A DNA stretch of 36,340 nucleotides from Burkholderiales bacterium (GCA_022844545.1 JALHLN010000006.1:1-36340); one strand, 5' to 3'; shown: positions 15,560-23,151, counted from the stretch's first letter. A program made the numbers and translations. The notes: generated from the sequence alone by a model not told the origin.

Positions 15560-16153
15560 ATGGCGTTCTCCGGCAGCCGCATCCGCGAGCTCAGGCCCCT
15601 CAGCTTCATCTACGAGATGGCGCAGGCGCTGCCGGCCGACCTCTGCCGCGAGGCGATCCGGCGCTTCGAGGAACGCGCCGACCAGCAGGTGGCCGGGCGC
15701 ATCGGCGCCGCGGGCACCGAGGCGCCGGAGGTGAAGCGCTCGACCGACCTGCGCATCAGCGGCCGGGAGGATTGGCGCGACATCGACCGCGCGCTCGCGC
15801 AGCAGCTCGTGGCCACCTTCAACGCGTTCGCGCAGGAATTCCCGTTCTTTGCCGCCAACGCGTTCAAGGACCTCGGCTACAACCTGCAGCGCACGCTGCC
15901 CGGCGAGTATTACCACTGGCACGTGGACGGCGGACCCGGCGAGTTCAGCCAGCGGCAACTGGTGGCGATCTGGTACCTCAACGACGTTCCGGGGCCGGGC
16001 GGCGAGACCGAGTTTCCGCTGCAGGAGGTCGCGATCCGGCCGGAGCAGGGCAAGCTGGTGCTGTTCCCGCCGTTCTGGACGCACGTGCATCGCGGTGTCA
16101 CGCTGCAGCAAGGCGTGAAGTACATCGCCACCACCTGGGTCTGCTTCGCGTGA
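15560..16153 (+). CDS. Fe(II)/2-oxoglutarate-dependent hydroxylase (prolyl-4-hydroxylase type)
   Basis: The 197-aa protein has the double-stranded beta-helix fold of Fe/2OG hydroxylases. The iron-binding HxD is H121-x-D123 in YYHWHVDGG, the distal histidine is in FWTHVHRGVT (H175 or H177), and the 2OG-binding lysine probably lies in QQGVKYIATTW. The segment WYLNDVPGPGGETEF is typical of prolyl-4-hydroxylase-like enzymes. Substrate is unknown. It is followed 12 bases later by a second, different hydroxylase, an unusual pairing. Confidence 0.85.
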   Translation: MAFSGSRIRELRPLSFIYEMAQALPADLCREAIRRFEERADQQVAGRIGAAGTEAPEVKRSTDLRISGREDWRDIDRALAQQLVATFNAFAQEFPFFAANAFKDLGYNLQRTLPGEYYHWHVDGGPGEFSQRQLVAIWYLNDVPGPGGETEFPLQEVAIRPEQGKLVLFPPFWTHVHRGVTLQQGVKYIATTWVCFA

Positions 16154-16165
16154 GGCGGCAGGTGC

Positions 16166-16840
16166 ATGCTGCTTAGGCTTCCCGGCGTCCTCAAGCCCGA
16201 CGAGCTTGCGCTCGCGCGCGCCCTGCTCGCGGCCGCGCCCTTCGCGGACGGCAAGCTCTCGGCCGGCCTGGCGGCGCGGCGCGTCAAGAACAACGAAGAG
16301 CTCGAGGCCGGCGCGGCCGACCTGGAACGGCTCAACCGCGTCGTCATGGGGAGCCTGGTGCGGCATCCGGCGTATCGCGCCGGCGCCCTGCCGCTGCACG
16401 TGGCGAGCCCGTTCTACGCGCGCTACCGCCCGGGCATGGCCTACGGCGACCACCTGGATGATCCGATCATGGGCGCCGAAGGCGTGAGGTTCCGTTCGGA
16501 CGTCGCGATCACGGTCTTCCTGAACGCGCCCGGGGAGTACGATGGCGGCGAACTGGTGGTCCGCACCGCCACGGGCGAGCAGGCGGTGAAGTACGCGGCG
16601 GGCGATGCGGTGCTCTATCCGGCGAGCTCCATCCACCGTGTCAGCCCGGTCACGCGCGGCGAACGGCTGGTGGCGGTGACCTGGGTGCAGAGCCTGGTGC
16701 GGGACCCGGCGCGGCGGGAGCTGCTCTACGGACTCAACGCCGCGCGCGAGAAGCTGCTGCAAAGCGCGCCCGAAGCGGAGGAAACTGCGCAGGTGAACGC
16801 GGCCTACCTGAACCTGATCCGCATGTGGTCCGACATCTGA
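16166..16840 (+). CDS. PKHD-type hydroxylase (PiuC/YbiX family)
   Basis: The 224-aa protein matches the PKHD-type Fe/2OG hydroxylases: HxD in YGDHLDDPIMG (H96, D98), the strand DVAITVFLN, GGELVVRTATGEQAVK, a distal His in YPASSIHRVSPVTRGERL (H157) with Arg167 as the likely 2OG contact, and the C-terminal helical extension with LLYGLNAAREKLL. PiuC-like proteins are often linked to iron uptake, but no TonB receptor is seen nearby. Here the gene is in an operon with another hydroxylase. Confidence 0.92.
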   Translation: MLLRLPGVLKPDELALARALLAAAPFADGKLSAGLAARRVKNNEELEAGAADLERLNRVVMGSLVRHPAYRAGALPLHVASPFYARYRPGMAYGDHLDDPIMGAEGVRFRSDVAITVFLNAPGEYDGGELVVRTATGEQAVKYAAGDAVLYPASSIHRVSPVTRGERLVAVTWVQSLVRDPARRELLYGLNAAREKLLQSAPEAEETAQVNAAYLNLIRMWSDI

Positions 16841-16848
16841 GGCGCGCC

Positions 16849-17136
16849 ATGAGCGAAACGCAGCCATCCACCGAAGAGCGCATCCTGCAGGCGGTGAAGA
16901 TGACCCTCGCCGCCGTGATCAAGGACACCGCCACGCCGCACGGCATGCGCCACCCGCTGTCGGACGCCACCATCGAGGATCTGCGCCAGTGCCTTGCGCT
17001 CATCAGCGCGCGCGAGCGCGAGCTCGCGCAGGCCGCCGGCAGGCTGGTCGGCGGGCAGCCGCGCTATGCCGACGAGCCCGGGCGCGCGGAGCAGGTGATC
17101 CGCCTACACAGGAAGCCCGCGGACGACGATGGCTGA
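16849..17136 (+). CDS. hypothetical protein (95 aa)
   Basis: A small alpha-helical polar protein with two helices (EERILQAVKMTLAAVIKDTA and TIEDLRQCLALISARERELA) and a basic, flexible end. No domain is recognised. ATG 16849 lies eight bases after the hydroxylase stop. Its end overlaps the S24-like gene by 8 bases, so it is translated as part of the same operon. One possibility is a partner of the S24-like protein, since that protein lacks its own DNA-binding domain, but nothing in the sequence proves this. Confidence 0.65.
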   Translation: MSETQPSTEERILQAVKMTLAAVIKDTATPHGMRHPLSDATIEDLRQCLALISARERELAQAAGRLVGGQPRYADEPGRAEQVIRLHRKPADDDG

Positions 17137-17443
17137 GAGCAACTGCAGCTCGCTCGAGCCCTACGCCCTGCGCGTGCTGGGCGACAGCATGGAGCCCGAG
17201 TTCGCCGAGGGCTGCGTCATCATCATCGACCCCGGCTACGCGCCGCGCGACGGCTCCTACGTGGTGGTCGAGTTCGCGGGCGACGTCTTCTTCCGCCAGC
17301 TGGTGTTCGACGGCGAGCGCAGGTTCCTCAGGCCGCTGAACCCGAAGTACGGCGGCTTTGAGCTCACGCCGCCTTACAGCATCCGCGGCGGCGTCGTGCA
17401 GCGGGTGGGCAGGCGGCGCGCTCAGCGCAAGCACTACGACTGA
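17129..17443 (+). CDS. S24 (LexA/UmuD-like) peptidase domain protein, no HTH, dyad Lys missing
   Basis: The 104-aa protein is a bare S24 peptidase domain. LGDSMEPEF contains the catalytic-type Ser20, followed by GCVIIIDP and YVVVEFAGDVFFRQL. In LexA and UmuD the catalytic Lys comes about 37 residues after the Ser; here the matching position is in FFRQL with Arg and Gln and no Lys, so classical self-cleavage is doubtful. There is no helix-turn-helix. It may be a signal-peptidase-like fold used for binding, or work with another residue. It overlaps the preceding gene and closes the hydroxylase operon. Confidence 0.8.
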   Translation: MAESNCSSLEPYALRVLGDSMEPEFAEGCVIIIDPGYAPRDGSYVVVEFAGDVFFRQLVFDGERRFLRPLNPKYGGFELTPPYSIRGGVVQRVGRRRAQRKHYD

Positions 17444-17457
17444 GCGGCGCGCTCAGT
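17439..17457. terminator. 19-bp inverted repeat spanning two convergent stop codons
   Basis: A perfect inverted repeat, ACTGAGCG-GCG-CGCTCAGT, contains the TGA of the S24-like gene on one strand and the TGA of the DsrC-like gene on the other. It could end transcription in both directions. No T-run follows. A 13-base piece, GCGGCGCGCTCAG, occurs at 17413-17425 and again at 17444-17456, a direct repeat with a 31-base period. Confidence 0.45.
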
Positions 17458-17794
17458 ACCCGCCCTTCCTCATGCTCTCGGGCAGCCCCGCGACCTTGCC
17501 GGCCTGCTTGGACGGATTGCCCGGGAAGAGGTCGAAGAGGGTCTTGTTGTCCACCTTGCGCCCTTCCCACTTCTCCTGCATGGCCTTGAGGATGGCGCGG
17601 TTATTCGGCTGCTCGCCGTTGTGGTTGAAGAAGGCGTCGCGCAGGTAGTCGATGACGTCCCAGTGGTCCTGGGCGAGCACGAGGCCTTCGGCAGCGGCGA
17701 TGGCCTGCGCGACGTCCCGGTCCCAGTCGTCCTGATTGACGAGATAGCCGCTCTCGGTGGCCTCCAGGGTCTTGCCGTTCACTTCGTAGGTCAT
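17453..17794 (-). CDS. DsrC-family protein lacking both C-terminal cysteines (RspA-like)
   Basis: The 113-aa protein has the full DsrC/TusE fold signature: MTYEVNGKTLEATESGYLVN, WDRDVAQAIAAAEG, HWDVIDYLRDAF and LFPGNPSKQAGKVAGLP. In DsrC the KQACK cysteine (CysB) and the penultimate cysteine (CysA) carry the trisulfide; here CysB is Gly99 and the tail ends MRKGGY with no CysA, and the protein has no cysteine at all. It cannot act as a sulfur carrier in the DsrC way. Proteins of this kind have been called RspA, proposed to be regulatory. AGGAG precedes ATG 17794. It is divergent from the gene at 17860. Confidence 0.88.
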   Translation of the reverse strand: MTYEVNGKTLEATESGYLVNQDDWDRDVAQAIAAAEGLVLAQDHWDVIDYLRDAFFNHNGEQPNNRAILKAMQEKWEGRKVDNKTLFDLFPGNPSKQAGKVAGLPESMRKGGY

Positions 17795-17859
17795 GGTCCT
17801 TTCTCCTGAAACCAATGCAGAATCCGCGTTGTCCAAGGAACTTTCGAGGGGGCAAGGCG

Positions 17860-18255
17860 ATGTTCCATCCGATCACGCTGCCGTTCGGCGCCAAGATGCT
17901 GTTCAACACCGTGAAGCTCAAGCCCGGCGTCAAGTTCGAGGACGTCGAGCTGGCGGTGGGGGAGATGTGCAACGTCGTCAAGGAAACCTACGGCGGCGAC
18001 AAGGGCGGCTTCCTCGCCGGGCAGGTGTTCAAGTTCTCCGGCTTCGTGTCCGCGGAGGGCTCGCTCAACGCCACGCGCAGCGCCGACGAGCATTACGTCA
18101 TCATCACCTACTGGCGCTCGTTCGAGGAGCATGAGCGCTCGCACGCCGACGCCGTCTTCACCAACAAGTTCGAGGCGCTGGCGGTGATGTGCTCCGAGAC
18201 CAAGGAGCTCGGCTACGACATGCTCTGGCAGGGCGAACCGGAAGGCCAAGGCTAG
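17860..18255 (+). CDS. conserved hypothetical protein, possible dimeric alpha/beta barrel
   Basis: The 131-aa product has the order strand, helix, strand, with HYVIITYWRSFEEHERSHAD near the middle, which is the pattern of antibiotic-monooxygenase-like or Dabb ferredoxin-fold dimers. The N-terminus is MFHPITLPFGAKMLFNTVKL. Two cysteines (in GEMCNVV and VMCSETK) are present. There is no signal peptide. GAGGGGGCAAGG precedes ATG 17860. It is divergent from the RspA-like gene (65 bases apart) and its stop overlaps that of the Cas6-like gene in the palindrome CTAG. The fold suggestion is from pattern only. Confidence 0.65.
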   Translation: MFHPITLPFGAKMLFNTVKLKPGVKFEDVELAVGEMCNVVKETYGGDKGGFLAGQVFKFSGFVSAEGSLNATRSADEHYVIITYWRSFEEHERSHADAVFTNKFEALAVMCSETKELGYDMLWQGEPEGQG

Positions 18256-18914
18256 TCCTCCCAGCCGTCGCGCGGCTGCGACGCGCCGCGCAGGTCGGCC
18301 ACGTCCTTGTGCGGGATGAAGAGGCCGCAGCCCAGCTTGCGTTCCTCGCCCAGGCCGTGGCGCTGCAGCGCCAGCGACTGCGCCGGCGTCGCCACCTTCA
18401 CCATCAGGCTGCGCGTACGGTAGGTGCGCTGCGGGGTGGCGAGCGTCGCCTCGCGCCCGCACAGCAAGGCGCCCGCGGCGATGCCGAGGGCGCCGAGTTC
18501 GCGCGCGGCGGCGGCAAGAAAGTCTTCCTCCCGGCCCGCGCCCTCGAGCAGCACGCCGCGCGAGAAAAGCGAGGCGATGCGCGGCAGCGGGCGGGGCGAC
18601 TGAGCGCCGACGTGCATCGGGAAGCCGGCGACCTCCAGGGTGCGCCCGGTGAGCGCCGCCGCGTCCTGCAGGCGACGCTCGGGCAGCCGCAGCACGAGCC
18701 GGGTGCGCCGGGAAAGCTGCAGTTGCGCGTCCTCGCCCTCTGGCCGCTGCCAGCCGGCGCCCGAGGCGGCGCCGTGCACGGTGTGCAGACCGGCCCGTGG
18801 CTCGCCGGCGAACCAGGGCAGTGCAGCCTGGATCGCGGCCGACAGCGCGTAGGCGTGGTCCACCGGCAGGCTGCGGCACCGGATCGCGAACACCGCGTCC
18901 ACGATCTCGTCCAC
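18252..18914 (-). CDS. orphan Cas6/Cmx6-like protein (type I-MYXAN family), no CRISPR nearby
   Basis: The 220-aa protein resembles the Cas6/Cmx6 family of CRISPR RNA-processing endonucleases. Visible blocks are LPVDHAYALSAAIQAALPWF near the N-terminus (with a candidate catalytic His), GLHTVHGAASGAGW, RTRLVLRLPERR, LTGRTLEVAG and the Gly-rich C-terminal loop GEERKLGCGLFIPHK typical of Cas6 RAMP folds. There is no CRISPR repeat array or other cas gene in the window. It starts at GTG 18914, five bases after the upstream 240-aa gene, in an operon with a TauD-like dioxygenase. A CRISPR-independent RNA-processing role is the obvious idea, unproven. Confidence 0.75.
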   Translation of the reverse strand: MDEIVDAVFAIRCRSLPVDHAYALSAAIQAALPWFAGEPRAGLHTVHGAASGAGWQRPEGEDAQLQLSRRTRLVLRLPERRLQDAAALTGRTLEVAGFPMHVGAQSPRPLPRIASLFSRGVLLEGAGREEDFLAAAARELGALGIAAGALLCGREATLATPQRTYRTRSLMVKVATPAQSLALQRHGLGEERKLGCGLFIPHKDVADLRGASQPRDGWED

Positions 18915-18918
18915 GGCC

Positions 18919-19641
18919 TCAGTCCACGGGCAGCGCCGCCTGCAGCGCGTCGCGGTCGAACCACCACTCGTCCTGCACCAGCACGTCCACCACGTTGCGC
19001 AGGCGTGGCAGGAACAGGGCCGGGTCGTTCAGCTCCATGTCCTCGATCCACTTGTTGAACGCCTCCTGGCCGTCCGCGCCGCTGTGCCGGCGCGCCACCG
19101 TCGCCAGCACCTGGTTGGTGTACAGCAGCAGGTGCTCGCGCTGCGGATCGCGCGCGCGCCGGTCGACCAGGTAGTACGCGGTGATCGCCGCCACCGCGGC
19201 GCCATCCGAATCGGGCGGCGTTTCGTCCACCACGTGCTGCAGCAGCGCGACGCTCAGTTCCGGGTCCACCGGGTAGGTCACCGCGAGCCAGATGCCGTGG
19301 CCGAGCGCGGCGAGCGACTGCGGCTGGTCGGCGAGGAACAGGATGTCGCAGGCCTGTGCCGCGCCCTCGCGCGCCTGTTCGGCCATGTACAGGTCGAAGG
19401 CTTCGCGCGCTGCCGCCCAGGCGTCCGCGCCCTGCTGCAGCCGTACCAGCGCACGGCCCAGCTGCAGAAGGAGATCCGCGCGGCGCAGCGGCGCGGCGCC
19501 CGGCGACAGCGCGTCCAGCTCTTCGCGCACCCGCGCCACCAGGCGCTTCAACTTGCCGGTTTCCTCGGCGGCGTCGGTGCTGTCGTCGGCGTTGCCGACG
19601 CCGGGGTCTTCCCTGATGTACTTGAGGGGGATGTACTTCAT
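18919..19641 (-). CDS. conserved hypothetical protein (240 aa) between TauD-like and Cas6-like genes
   Basis: A helical, cytoplasmic-looking protein of 240 aa beginning MKYIPLKYIREDPG, with a TPR-like middle (RRADLLLQLGRALVRLQQG) and an end rich in Leu and Trp (WIEDMELNDPALFLPRLRNV). Only one cysteine (AQACDILFLAD) and no catalytic motif is obvious. Its ATG overlaps the TauD-like stop by 4 bases and its own stop is 4 bases from the Cas6-like start, so all three are translated together. I do not recognise the family. Confidence 0.68.
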   Translation of the reverse strand: MKYIPLKYIREDPGVGNADDSTDAAEETGKLKRLVARVREELDALSPGAAPLRRADLLLQLGRALVRLQQGADAWAAAREAFDLYMAEQAREGAAQACDILFLADQPQSLAALGHGIWLAVTYPVDPELSVALLQHVVDETPPDSDGAAVAAITAYYLVDRRARDPQREHLLLYTNQVLATVARRHSGADGQEAFNKWIEDMELNDPALFLPRLRNVVDVLVQDEWWFDRDALQAALPVD

Positions 19642-20540
19642 GGCGGGGCGACGCGATCGGAATAGCGCGCGCGATAGACCAGGCGGCCCGGCGCGGGGGC
19701 GGGATCGTCGGTGAACGCGCTGCGGTCGTGCAGCACGTTGTTGCACACCAGGCCCTGCCCCGCCGAGAGCTTCAGCCGGAAGACATAAGGCGAGTCGGAA
19801 TCGAGGATCTCGCGCAGGCGCTGCACCGCCGCCTGCGTAGCCGCATCCGCGCGCCACACGATGCTGCGAGTGCGCGCGGTGTAGCGCATGTCCAGCGCGC
19901 CGTCGGCGTCCGAGAACACCGGGCCCGCCTGCGCCGCGCGCTGCGCCGCGGGATCCTCTTCGTTGGCCGGAACGGTCATGGCGTCGGGCGCGGACAGCGC
20001 GGCGACGTAGCGCGGGTCGGCATCGCGCAGCAGGAGGTAGGCAATCTCGGGATCGAGCAGGCGGTTCTCGCCGCCCGCGGCGGCCGGCCGCACGCAGTGC
20101 AGCACGAACGCACGGATGCGCTGCGCCGGCGCGTTGTAATAGCCGTCGGTGTGCCAGAGCAGGCGCTGGTTCGAGTACGGGAGATAGCCGCGGCCCGATT
20201 TCTCCGGCGTCACCTCGAGCGAGCTGATGCCGTCCTCGTCCGCGAGCGGATTGGCGTGCAGGCGCCGCAGGCCAAGCCGCTCGCCCAGGCGGCGCGGGAG
20301 GTCCTTGTCGGCCAGGCCGGCAAGCGGGCTGGCGTAGACGGCCATGTTCGCCACGGCGCACAGGCGCCGGAGCTCGCCCGACTCGCTGTCGCTCGGGCGG
20401 CGCGGGTCGCGCAACTCGACGACGAGGTCCTCGGCGCGCCGCGGATAGCGTGCCAGCTTGTGCTCCCGCCAGCGCAGGTACGCCTGCGGCCGTTCGAGAT
20501 CGAACGGGTCGTTGGGGGCGGGTCTGGGTACGGCGTTCAA
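19638..20540 (-). CDS. TauD/TfdA-family Fe(II)/2-oxoglutarate dioxygenase
   Basis: The 300-aa protein has the HxD of TauD/TfdA enzymes in LLWHTDGYYN (H130, D132), a distal His in NNVLHDRSAF near residue 272, and the arginine for 2-oxoglutarate in RLVYRARYSDR near the end. TauD itself releases sulfite from taurine, which would fit sulfur metabolism, but this group also includes other substrates, so none is assigned. The start is a TTG at 20540; the next in-frame ATG is about 65 codons in and would remove conserved sequence. It is divergent from dsrA, 188 bases apart, and heads the three-gene operon. Confidence 0.8.
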   Translation of the reverse strand: MNAVPRPAPNDPFDLERPQAYLRWREHKLARYPRRAEDLVVELRDPRRPSDSESGELRRLCAVANMAVYASPLAGLADKDLPRRLGERLGLRRLHANPLADEDGISSLEVTPEKSGRGYLPYSNQRLLWHTDGYYNAPAQRIRAFVLHCVRPAAAGGENRLLDPEIAYLLLRDADPRYVAALSAPDAMTVPANEEDPAAQRAAQAGPVFSDADGALDMRYTARTRSIVWRADAATQAAVQRLREILDSDSPYVFRLKLSAGQGLVCNNVLHDRSAFTDDPAPAPGRLVYRARYSDRVAPP

Positions 20541-20728
20541 GGCGCGCAGGCGGAGGGTACGAGGGAAAAGAGCGGGATGAGAAGCTTACGCATTTGCGGC
20601 CAACTTGGGCATTCACCGGCTGTATATCCCCAAAGGGAGGGGGGGTGCCTATCCCCAATGACCGGCGCCGGCGCGCCTCGGTATCCTTACACTTGGCAGG
20701 CTTGTTCGCACCTATAGGAGGGAGCGCG
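20541..20728. promoter_or_regulatory. dsrA / tauD-like divergent control region
   Basis: This 188-base gap should hold the dsr operon promoter. A nine-base direct repeat TATCCCCAA occurs at 20625-20633 and 20650-20658, 25 bases apart; the first copy also lies in a dyad, TCCC-CAAA-GGGA (20627-20638). These are candidate regulator sites. A strong AGGAGGGAG ribosome site precedes dsrA. I could not find a convincing paired -35/-10. Confidence 0.5.
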
Positions 20729-22039
20729 ATGTCCGACGCCACCAAGCAGCCCAAGGATCCGCAGCGGCACAGCACCTACCTGCCGGCGGAAAAGAAGTCC
20801 ACCAAGGCCTTCCATGCGACGCCCATGCTCGACCAGCTCGAAAGCGGGCCGTGGCCGAGCTTCGTCACCGGGCTGAAGCGCCTCGCGCACGAGAACAACA
20901 TGATGGTCGATCTGCTCGGCCAGCTGGAGCATTCGTACAAGACCCGCCTGGGCTACTGGAAGGGCGGCACGGTCTCGGTCTTCGGCTATGGCGGCGGCAT
21001 CATCCCGCGCTTCTCGGAAGTGGCCAGCCTGTTCCCGGAGTCCAAGGAGTTCCATACGCTGCGCGTGCAGCCGCCGGCGGGCAACCACTACACCACCAAG
21101 ATGCTGCGCCAGCTCTCCGACTCCTGGAACAAGTGGGGCTCGGGGCTGATCGCGTTCCACGGCCAGACCGGCAACATCATGTTCATCGGCTCGACCAGCG
21201 AGAACACGCAGCATTTCTTCGACGAGATCAACGCGTACGGCTTCGACCTCGGCGGCGCCGGCCCCTGCGTGCGCACCGCGATGTCCTGCGTCGGCGCGGC
21301 GCGCTGCGAGCAGTCCTGCGCCAACGAGCACCGCATCCACCGCACGCTGGTGAACAACTTCATCGACGACATGCACCGCCCGGCGCTGCCCTACAAGTTC
21401 AAGTTCAAGGTCTCGGGCTGCCCGAACGACTGCATGAACTCCATCCAGCGCGCCGATTTCGCCGTCATCGGCACCTGGCGCGACGACATGCAGGTGGACC
21501 AGAAAGAGGTGAAGAAGTACGTCGCGGGCCACGGCCGCAAGTACACCATCGACAACGTCATCGCGCGCTGCCCGACCAGGGCGCTGTCGCTGAACGATGA
21601 CGACACGCTCGAGGTCGACAACAAGAGCTGCGTGCGCTGCATGCACTGCATCAACGTCATGACCAAGGCGCTCAAGCCCGGCAAGGACCGCGGCATCACG
21701 CTGCTGATCGGGGGCAAGCGCACGCTCAAGATCGGCGACACCATGGGCACGGTGATCGTGCCGTTCATGAAGATGGACACGGACGAGGACTACGAGAAGC
21801 TGCGCCAGCTTGCCGCCACGGTGATCGATTTCTGGGCCGAGAACGGCCTGGAGCACGAGCGTTGCGGCGAGATGATCGAGCGCATCGGCCTGGCGAACTT
21901 CCTCGAGGGCATCGGCGTCGAGGTGGATCCCAACATGATCACGCATCCGCGCACCAGCTCCTACGTGCGCCTGGACGACTGGGACCAGGAAGCGCAGAAG
22001 TGGATCGACCGCAAGAAGCCGGCCGCTGTCCAGGCCTGA
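20729..22039 (+). CDS. dsrA: reverse dissimilatory sulfite reductase alpha subunit DsrA
   Basis: DsrA with DsrB forms the sirohaem sulfite reductase that here works in reverse, oxidising sulfur bound to DsrC to sulfite. The sirohaem-[4Fe-4S] motif is SCVGAARCEQSC followed by VSGCPNDCMNS, and the inserted ferredoxin domain has CVRCMHCINV with an ARCPTRAL cysteine. Length 436 aa fits DsrA. ATG 20729 has an AGGAGGGAG site. It is first of a long operon, and the presence of dsrEFH and dsrL marks it as the oxidative type. Confidence 0.98.
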   Translation: MSDATKQPKDPQRHSTYLPAEKKSTKAFHATPMLDQLESGPWPSFVTGLKRLAHENNMMVDLLGQLEHSYKTRLGYWKGGTVSVFGYGGGIIPRFSEVASLFPESKEFHTLRVQPPAGNHYTTKMLRQLSDSWNKWGSGLIAFHGQTGNIMFIGSTSENTQHFFDEINAYGFDLGGAGPCVRTAMSCVGAARCEQSCANEHRIHRTLVNNFIDDMHRPALPYKFKFKVSGCPNDCMNSIQRADFAVIGTWRDDMQVDQKEVKKYVAGHGRKYTIDNVIARCPTRALSLNDDDTLEVDNKSCVRCMHCINVMTKALKPGKDRGITLLIGGKRTLKIGDTMGTVIVPFMKMDTDEDYEKLRQLAATVIDFWAENGLEHERCGEMIERIGLANFLEGIGVEVDPNMITHPRTSSYVRLDDWDQEAQKWIDRKKPAAVQA

Positions 22040-22054
22040 ACGAAGGAGCGCGCG

Positions 22055-23149
22055 ATGGCACAAGCACAGGCGGTAGAGAAGAAGCAGATGCGCACGCCGA
22101 TCGAGAGCGGGTGTCCCGACGGCATGCAGTACATGCATCCGCTGATGATCAAGAACTTCGGCAACTGGAAGTACCACGACCGGCCGCGGCCGGGCGTGCT
22201 GCACCACGTCGCCTACTCGGGCGACGAGATCTGGACGGTGCGCGTCGGCACCCAGCGCCAGCTCGGGCCCTACGAGATCAACCTGCTGTGCGACATCGTC
22301 GACAAGTACGGCGAAGGGTTCGTGCGCTTCACCATCCGCTCCAACCTCGAGGTGATGGTCTCCAGCTGGGACAAGGTCGGGCCGCTGATCCAGGCCTTCA
22401 ACGACGCCGGCTACCCGGTCGGCGGCACCGGCAACTCGGTGACCATGATCTCGCACACGCAGGGGTGGCTGCACTGCGACATCCCGGGGACGGATGCCTC
22501 CGGCGTGGTGAAGTCCCTGATGGACGAGCTCTACGAGGAGTTCGTCAAGGAGGAGATGCCCAACCGCGTGCACATCACCACCTCGTGCTGCCAGATCAAC
22601 TGCGGCGGCCAGGGCGACATCGCCATCAACGTGCAGCACACCAAGCCGCCCAAGATCAACCACGACCTGGTGGCCAACGTCTGCGAGCGGCCCTCGGTGG
22701 TGGCGCGCTGCCCGGTGGCGGCCATCCGCCCGGCGATCGTCAACGGCAAGCCCTCGCTGGAAGTGGACGAGAAGAAATGCATCTGCTGCGGCGCCTGCTA
22801 TCCGCCGTGCCCGCCGATGCAGATCAACGATCCGGAGCACTCCAAGCTGGCGATCTGGGTTGGCGGCAAGAACTCCAACGCCCGCTCCAAGCCCATGTTC
22901 CAGAAGCTGGTGGCCGCCGGCCTGCCCAACAACCCGCCGCGCTGGCCGGAAGTGGCCGCGGTGGTGAAGAAGATCCTCTATACCTACAAGAAGGATGCGC
23001 GCGACTGGGAGCGCGTCGGCGACTGGGTGGAGCGCATCGGCTGGCCGCGCTTCTTCGAGCTGACCGGGCTGCCGTTCACCAAGTTCCACATCGACAACTG
23101 GCGCGGGGCGCGCAACAGCCTCAACGCCTCGGCGCACATCCGCTTCTGA
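22055..23149 (+). CDS. dsrB: reverse dissimilatory sulfite reductase beta subunit DsrB
   Basis: DsrB pairs with DsrA in the alpha2-beta2 enzyme. It has the cluster and sirohaem region TTSCCQINCGGQGDIA, a VVARCPVAAI cysteine and the ferredoxin motif KCICCGACYPPCPP. The 364-aa length is normal. Starts 15 bases after dsrA with an AAGGAGCG site upstream. Acts in the cytoplasm. Confidence 0.98.
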   Translation: MAQAQAVEKKQMRTPIESGCPDGMQYMHPLMIKNFGNWKYHDRPRPGVLHHVAYSGDEIWTVRVGTQRQLGPYEINLLCDIVDKYGEGFVRFTIRSNLEVMVSSWDKVGPLIQAFNDAGYPVGGTGNSVTMISHTQGWLHCDIPGTDASGVVKSLMDELYEEFVKEEMPNRVHITTSCCQINCGGQGDIAINVQHTKPPKINHDLVANVCERPSVVARCPVAAIRPAIVNGKPSLEVDEKKCICCGACYPPCPPMQINDPEHSKLAIWVGGKNSNARSKPMFQKLVAAGLPNNPPRWPEVAAVVKKILYTYKKDARDWERVGDWVERIGWPRFFELTGLPFTKFHIDNWRGARNSLNASAHIRF

Positions 23150-23151
23150 CC

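Noticed and set aside
17453-17794. TusE assignment for the cysteine-free DsrC-family protein
   Set aside because: TusE needs the terminal cysteine, which is absent here.
18252-20540. CRISPR-Cas locus around the Cas6-like gene
   Set aside because: No repeated 25-40 base units with spacers and no other cas gene were seen on either strand in the window.
20541-20728. A paired -35/-10 promoter for dsrA
   Set aside because: TTGGGC and TTGCGG occur but at 12 or more than 20 bases from the TATA-like string, outside usual spacing.
20687-23137. Long open frame antisense to dsrAB and similar long antisense frames (26829-29924 minus, 771-2765 plus)
   Set aside because: High GC leaves few stops in the opposite strand; their products are Arg/His/Val-rich without domains and lie opposite unmistakable genes.
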